Shown in pieces: positions 59,866 to 64,000 of a stretch of DNA of 64,000 nucleotides. The position numbers were made by a program, and so were the translations under genes. How positions within the stretch are numbered: the first letter of the stretch is position 1; each line of letters opens with the position of its first letter. The stretch covers positions 1,364,001 to 1,428,000 of the forward strand of contig OZ251464.1 of the NCBI GenBank assembly GCA_965242595.1. The letters are read 5' to 3'. This stretch comes from SP197 sp965242595 (GTDB lineage: Bacteria > Pseudomonadota > Alphaproteobacteria > SP197). The notes under the pieces were generated by a model. That model was not told the origin of the DNA and did no database searches. It saw nothing but the letters and a program-made list of their open reading frames with translations.

Positions 59866-59911
59866 CGCCCGGCAGCCTGAGGGGATGGCCGGGGGGATGG
59901 AAGGCTGGCGC

Positions 59912-62083
59912 ATGACGGAGATGCCAGAAAGCTGGCGGGCGCTGGCCGGCAGGGAACTGAAGGGCGGGGCGGCCGAAGATCTGGTCTGGCACACGCCCGA
60001 GGGCATCGCCGTCAAGCCGCTCTACACCGCGGCCGACCTGGAAGCCTTGCAGGATATCGACAGCCTGCCCGGCTTCGCGCCCTATCTGCGCGGCGTGCGG
60101 GCCACCATGTATGCCAACCGGCCCTGGACCGTGCGCCAGTATGCCGGCTTTTCCACCGCCGAAGAAAGCAACGCCTTCTTCCGCCAGGCGCTGGCCGGCG
60201 GCCAGAAGGGCCTTTCCGTCGCCTTCGATCTCGCCACCCATCGCGGCTATGACAGCGACCATCCCCGGGTGGCGGGCGATGTCGGCAAGGCCGGCGTCGC
60301 CATCGACAGCGTCGAAGACATGAAGGTGCTGTTCGAAGGCATCCCGCTGGAAGATATGTCGGTGTCGATGACCATGAACGGCGCCGTGCTGCCGGTGCTG
60401 GCCATGTTCGTGGCCGCTGCCGAGGAACAGGGCGCCCGGGCCTCCCGCCTGCAGGGGACCATCCAGAACGACATCCTGAAAGAGTTCATGGTCCGCAACA
60501 CCTATATCTACCCGCCCGAACCCAGCATGAGGATCGTCGCCGACGTCATCGCCCACACGGCGGCGCATATGCCGCGCTTCAATTCCATCTCCATCAGCGG
60601 CTATCACATGCAGGAGGCGGGGGCGACGGCGGTCCAGGAGCTGGCCTTCACCCTGGCCGACGGCCTGGATTATGTGCGCGCGGCGCTGGCCCGCGGCCTG
60701 GCCATCGACGATTTCGCGCCCCGGCTGTCGTTCTTCTTCGCCGTCGGCATGAACTTCTTCATGGAAATCGCCAAGCTGCGCGCCGCCCGCCTGCTGTGGG
60801 CCCGCCTGATGGCGCCCTTTGGCCCGGCCCGGCCGCAATCGGCCATGCTGCGCATGCACTGCCAGACCAGCGGTGTATCCCTGGCCGCGCAAGAGCCGTG
60901 GAACAACGTCGCGCGCACCGCCTTCGAAGCCATGGCGGCCGTGCTGGGCGGCACCCAGAGCCTGCACACCAACAGCTTCGACGAGGCGCTGGCCCTGCCC
61001 AGCGATTTCGCCGCCGCCATCGCCCGCAACACCCAGCTGATCCTGGCCGAGGAAACCGGCATTGCCCGCGTGGTCGATCCCCTGGGCGGCAGCTATTATC
61101 TGGAGGCGCTCACCGCTTCGCTGGCCGCCGAGGCCACCCGGCTGATCGACCGGGTGGAGGCCATGGGCGGCATGACCCGCGCCATCGAGGCCGGGATGCC
61201 GAAGCTTGCGATCGAGGAAAGCGCGGCCCGGCGCCAGGCCCGGCTGGACCGGGGCGAAGAGGCGGTGGTAGGCGTCAACCGCTATCGGGACCGGAATCCG
61301 GACAGCCAGACACCGGGCCGGGCACCGGGCGGGGTGGAGCTGCGCCGGATCGACAACGCCGCCGTGCGCCAGGCCCAGATCGCCAGGCTGCAAAGGCTGC
61401 GCGCCGGGCGCGACCGGGCCGCCTGCCACGCCGCCCTGGCCGCCCTGGCCCAGGGCGCGGGCGGCGATGCCAATCTGCTGTCGCTCGCCATCGAGGCGGC
61501 GCGCCACCGCGCCACGGTGGGCGAGATGTCCGACGCCATGGAGGCCGTCTTCTCCCGCCACCGCGCCAGCGTCCAGGGCGTCTCCGGCGTCTATGGCGCC
61601 GCGCGGGCCGGCGACGAGGCCTTCCAGGCCGTCCGCGCCCGCGTCGATGGCTTCGTCCGCGAGCAGGGCCGCCGCCCGCGTCTGCTGGTGGTGAAGCTGG
61701 GCCAGGACGGCCACGACCGGGGCGCGAAGGTGATCGCCACCGCCTTTGCCGATATCGGCTTCGATGTCGATCTGGGGCCGCTGTTCCAGACGCCGCCGGA
61801 GGCCGCCCGCCAGGCGGTTGAAAGCGATGTTCATATCATCGGCGTCTCCACCCAGGCGGCCGGCCACGTCACCCTGGTGCCGCAGCTGCTGGCGGCGCTG
61901 GCAGACCAAGGCGCACCCGATATCCGCGTGGTGGTGGGTGGCGTGGTGCCGCCCCAGGATCACGAGGCGCTGAAACAGGCCGGCGTGGCCGCCATCTACG
62001 GCCCCGGCACCGACATCCCCAAGGCCGCCGCCGAGGTGCTTGACTTGCTGGGCGCGGGCGGCGAAGCTCGGGCGGCGTCGTGA
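59912..62083 (+). CDS. scpA: Methylmalonyl-CoA mutase, catalytic subunit
   Basis: A 723-residue B12 enzyme that interconverts methylmalonyl-CoA and succinyl-CoA. The substrate barrel (residues 1-560) includes TMYANRPWTVRQYAGFSTAEESNAF, SVSMTMNGAVLP and EQGA/GTIQNDILKEFMVRNTYI; the C-terminal domain has the cobalamin-binding DGHDRG followed by GVSTQAAGH. This is the self-sufficient homodimer-type large subunit; no small subunit gene is nearby. ATG 59912 has GGAAGG at good distance. The gene is followed by an AT-rich insertion and then meaB, which is normally its immediate neighbour. Confidence 0.95.
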   Translation: MTEMPESWRALAGRELKGGAAEDLVWHTPEGIAVKPLYTAADLEALQDIDSLPGFAPYLRGVRATMYANRPWTVRQYAGFSTAEESNAFFRQALAGGQKGLSVAFDLATHRGYDSDHPRVAGDVGKAGVAIDSVEDMKVLFEGIPLEDMSVSMTMNGAVLPVLAMFVAAAEEQGARASRLQGTIQNDILKEFMVRNTYIYPPEPSMRIVADVIAHTAAHMPRFNSISISGYHMQEAGATAVQELAFTLADGLDYVRAALARGLAIDDFAPRLSFFFAVGMNFFMEIAKLRAARLLWARLMAPFGPARPQSAMLRMHCQTSGVSLAAQEPWNNVARTAFEAMAAVLGGTQSLHTNSFDEALALPSDFAAAIARNTQLILAEETGIARVVDPLGGSYYLEALTASLAAEATRLIDRVEAMGGMTRAIEAGMPKLAIEESAARRQARLDRGEEAVVGVNRYRDRNPDSQTPGRAPGGVELRRIDNAAVRQAQIARLQRLRAGRDRAACHAALAALAQGAGGDANLLSLAIEAARHRATVGEMSDAMEAVFSRHRASVQGVSGVYGAARAGDEAFQAVRARVDGFVREQGRRPRLLVVKLGQDGHDRGAKVIATAFADIGFDVDLGPLFQTPPEAARQAVESDVHIIGVSTQAAGHVTLVPQLLAALADQGAPDIRVVVGGVVPPQDHEALKQAGVAAIYGPGTDIPKAAAEVLDLLGAGGEARAAS

Positions 62084-62161
62084 AGCGGTGGCCTTGCGCA
62101 GGGAGGAAGATGCGGCAGGCACCGGGTGCGTGGAGCACCGGACACTCGAGGGGTGGGGTGA

Positions 62162-62189
62162 TTGACAGCGAATGGCGAAGCGCTATCCT
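62162..62189 (+). promoter_or_regulatory. Sigma-70-like promoter of the AT-rich gene at 62226
   Basis: A perfect TTGACA (62162-62167), a 16-base spacer and TATCCT (62184-62189) end 36 bases before the ATG, with GGAGAG as binding site. A dedicated strong promoter makes this gene independent of the mutase transcript, as expected for an inserted cassette. Confidence 0.55.
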
Positions 62190-62225
62190 TTCGCCGAATG
62201 CCATCGATAAGGGCTGGAGAGAACG

Positions 62226-63314
62226 ATGATCAACTACCGCAGTGAAAGAGATCACGATGTCCTGCTGATAAAGCTTGTACGGGATTTGGATAGGCGTGGC
62301 AGGCTTGACCTGCTTGAGAATGCGTTCAGTATAGATGAATCCCTTGGAAAACTCGAACGTGCGCAGCACCGCCAACCCTTCGATGTCGAGCTCACCTTCG
62401 AAAATCTGTCCATCGCCGTAGAAAGCAAAGTCGACTCCGATGAAGGTGGGCGATGGGGAAGTAAACCAGAATGGCAAACAGATAGGATTGTGAGTGAATC
62501 TGAAAAATTATGGTACTTGAAGTCGAACAAAAGGTTCAGATACATCACATACGGCTCATCTGAGTTCTATACGAAGCCACATTGTGCAGGGCCGGCCTCG
62601 CCTGAGTTCAAGCATATTGCCTTGGACGACATGATCGATTTTGTTGCTACCACGGATGAGGTCTTGGAGTCATGCAAAGAGCGCCGCGAATGGCTTCGTT
62701 TGATGAGAATCGAGAAGACCAAGAGGAGCAAGTCGGTTGAATTGCTTCAACGCTTCTCACGATTCAGAAGGCATTACCTCGACATTCACGAGGACAATGA
62801 CTTTCCAAGAAACAGGTTTGTATTCTGTGCACCTGAACTTGCATTCCCAACATTGTCTCTGCTGAAACGGGCATGGCATGAATCGGAATATGCGGAAAGA
62901 TATGGTCGATTGTCCCTTTATGATGTAGGGAGAGGAGGGCCAGGATCTCCCCCAGTGCACGACTCGATACTCAATTTCTGGGAAATGTGGCACTCATTCC
63001 CTGAAGAACGTGCTTTGGGCAATGCTCTTTCCGATATCGGTGCTTTCTATCTTGAGATCAATGAGGATTTCAATCTCAATCTCAAATGTGGTAGCAGGAA
63101 GGAGATAACCAGCGATCAGAAAGAGGAAGTGTGGAAACGCCTTCGACCCATCCTGTTCCCGCCCGGCTGCGACGGTCGCTGCCGTAACTATGTGCAGGAC
63201 GTCGTTGTGTTGTATGAGATCGACTTCGGGTTCCTGGATCATCTGGACGACATGGCGAAAGTGGTATCGAATCTCGGTGAAACCGTGTCTGCCATCGTGA
63301 AGGCGCTCTCCTGA
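62226..63314 (+). CDS. Hypothetical protein with PD-(D/E)XK nuclease-like motif
   Basis: A 362-residue, charged, soluble protein coded by AT-rich DNA. Near the N-terminus QPFDVELTFENLSIAVESKVDSDEGGRW places D53 and E66-x-K68 on adjacent hydrophobic strands, the pattern of PD-(D/E)XK nucleases. Upstream helices (RRGRLDLLENAF) could give the first acidic residue. The rest (for example RFSRFRRHYLDIHEDNDFPRNRFVF, WEMWHSFPEE, FYLEINEDFNLNLK) matches nothing I know; a domain for recognition of a substrate or ligand is likely. It sits alone between scpA and meaB with its own promoter. A defence or mobile-element role is plausible but unproven. Confidence 0.55.
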   Translation: MINYRSERDHDVLLIKLVRDLDRRGRLDLLENAFSIDESLGKLERAQHRQPFDVELTFENLSIAVESKVDSDEGGRWGSKPEWQTDRIVSESEKLWYLKSNKRFRYITYGSSEFYTKPHCAGPASPEFKHIALDDMIDFVATTDEVLESCKERREWLRLMRIEKTKRSKSVELLQRFSRFRRHYLDIHEDNDFPRNRFVFCAPELAFPTLSLLKRAWHESEYAERYGRLSLYDVGRGGPGSPPVHDSILNFWEMWHSFPEERALGNALSDIGAFYLEINEDFNLNLKCGSRKEITSDQKEEVWKRLRPILFPPGCDGRCRNYVQDVVVLYEIDFGFLDHLDDMAKVVSNLGETVSAIVKALS

Positions 63315-63363
63315 CGCGGCATAGCCACAGCCCCATGCGCCACAAGCGCCTCACCTTCTTTCT

Positions 63364-64000
63364 TTGCCGACCTCTCCGGAAACAGGCAGCCTGAACGCGC
63401 CCGCCATCGCCGCCATCCGCGCCGGCGACCGCCGGGCGCTGGCGCGCGCCATCACCCTGGTGGAATCGTCTGCGCCAGGCGACCAGGCGCCGGCCGCCCG
63501 GCTGCTGGAAGCCTTAGGCCCGCCCGCCAGCGCCACCTGGCGCCTCGGCATCGCTGGCGCGCCGGGGGTAGGCAAATCCACCTTCGTCGAGGCCTTCGGC
63601 CTGCACGCCCTGGGCCAGGGCCGGCGCGTGGCGGTGCTGGCGGTCGATCCTTCTTCGATAACCGGCGGCGGCGCCATCCTGGGCGACAAAACGCGCATGG
63701 AACGCCTGGCGCGCGCCCCACAGGCCTTCATCCGCCCCCAGCCTTCGCTGGGCGAGGCCGGCGGCGTGGCCCGGGGCACCCGCGATGCCGTGCTGCTGGT
63801 AGAGGCGGCGGGCTACAACCTGACCATCGTCGAGGCCGTCGGCGGCGGCCAGTCGGAGGCGGCGGTGGCCGCCCTGGCCGATATGTTCCTGCTGCTGCTG
63901 GCCCCGGCCGCCGGCGACGGCATCCAGGGCGTGAAGCGCGGCGTCATGGAGCTCGCCGATCTGGTTCTGGTCAACAAGGCCGATGGCGAACTGGCCGCCG
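63364..64000 (+). CDS. meaB: Methylmalonyl-CoA mutase-associated GTPase MeaB, 5' part
   Basis: The frame is open to the window edge (212 codons seen). The P-loop is GAPGVGKST, followed by RVAVLAVDPSSITGGGAILGDKTRMERLA, FIRPQPSLGEAGGVARGT, TIVEAVGGGQSE and the base-binding NKAD, all MeaB/ArgK motifs. It loads and protects the B12 cofactor of methylmalonyl-CoA mutase. The first usable start in frame is TTG 63364 (a stop lies at 63322), with no evident ribosome-binding site; CTG 63391 is the next. The 62226 cassette ends 50 bases upstream, so the original start region may have been lost or replaced when it inserted. Confidence 0.9.
   Translation, partial: MPTSPETGSLNAPAIAAIRAGDRRALARAITLVESSAPGDQAPAARLLEALGPPASATWRLGIAGAPGVGKSTFVEAFGLHALGQGRRVAVLAVDPSSITGGGAILGDKTRMERLARAPQAFIRPQPSLGEAGGVARGTRDAVLLVEAAGYNLTIVEAVGGGQSEAAVAALADMFLLLLAPAAGDGIQGVKRGVMELADLVLVNKADGELAA

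Noticed and set aside
58400..62122. A 1240-codon open frame on the minus strand
   Set aside because: The aminotransferase starts at 59734; the upstream 796 codons are antisense to methylmalonyl-CoA mutase and have no domain.

Overview
The window reads as chromosomal DNA of a very GC-rich alphaproteobacterium, most likely a Rhodospirillales-type lineage. This is inferred from gene content and order, not from a marker search. The evidence is a purC-purS-purQ-purL-bolA-grxD operon, the F1-ATPase inhibitor (zeta) subunit beside purB, an IalB-family protein near rlmN and argG, metX-metW, cysS-cimA-trmJ followed by polyhydroxybutyrate genes and phaR, and methylmalonyl-CoA mutase next to meaB. No tRNA, rRNA, CRISPR array or prophage was seen.

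Layout. 1-4.6 kb: end of phhB, a DMT exporter, a tandem duplication of a small membrane/coiled-coil gene, and acetoacetyl-CoA synthetase. 4.6-9.9 kb: IalB-like protein, an AT-rich cassette (HEPN protein plus four-cysteine protein), rlmN, a three-domain Rid protein and argG. 9.9-11.1 kb: a lipoprotein and an orphan gene. 11.1-18.8 kb: the purine/bolA/grxD operon, an Ala-rich protein, the zeta subunit and purB. 18.9-21.9 kb: a hydratase/transporter operon. 22.0-25.3 kb: a broken IS1595-type transposase and a two-gene BcgI-like restriction-modification system. 25.3-35.7 kb: two PhyH oxygenases, an aminotransferase, two FAD amine oxidoreductases, a Rid protein, infA, a Rieske oxygenase and an enolase-superfamily enzyme, which looks mostly like amine or betaine catabolism. 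35.7-39.6 kb: an orphan DNA methylase, a sugar-nucleotide epimerase, a threonine dehydratase and a hydrolase. 39.9-41.1 kb: a strange Ala-rich repetitive reading frame. 41.2-53.4 kb: metX, metW, a methyltransferase, GST, ferredoxin, a Tat-exported solute-binding protein, nadE, gltX, cysS, cimA and trmJ. 53.4-58.4 kb: a HEPN gene pair and the PHB genes phaB, phaA, phaC, a phaE-like gene and phaR. 58.4-64 kb: an omega-aminotransferase, methylmalonyl-CoA mutase, an AT-rich nuclease-like gene and the start of meaB.

How it works together. Acetoacetyl-CoA synthetase, PhaA/PhaB/PhaC and PhaR form a carbon-storage circuit. Methylmalonyl-CoA mutase and MeaB handle propionyl-CoA. The 25-35 kb block probably strips methyl or amino groups from small amines, with Rid proteins near the enzymes likely to release reactive imines.

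The most unusual feature is a pattern. Short, AT-richer cassettes of one or two genes, several resembling defence proteins (HEPN proteins, a BcgI-like R-M system, an orphan methylase, a PD-(D/E)XK-like protein), sit singly between housekeeping genes, often exactly where a conserved neighbour pair is expected. Also notable are four Rid domains that all lack the catalytic arginine of RidA, and a repeat-number difference between two tandem membrane coiled-coil paralogues. No single undescribed system is proven; the best candidates are the HEPN/Cys4 cassette, the nuclease-like gene between mcm and meaB, and the Ala-rich frame at 39.9 kb.
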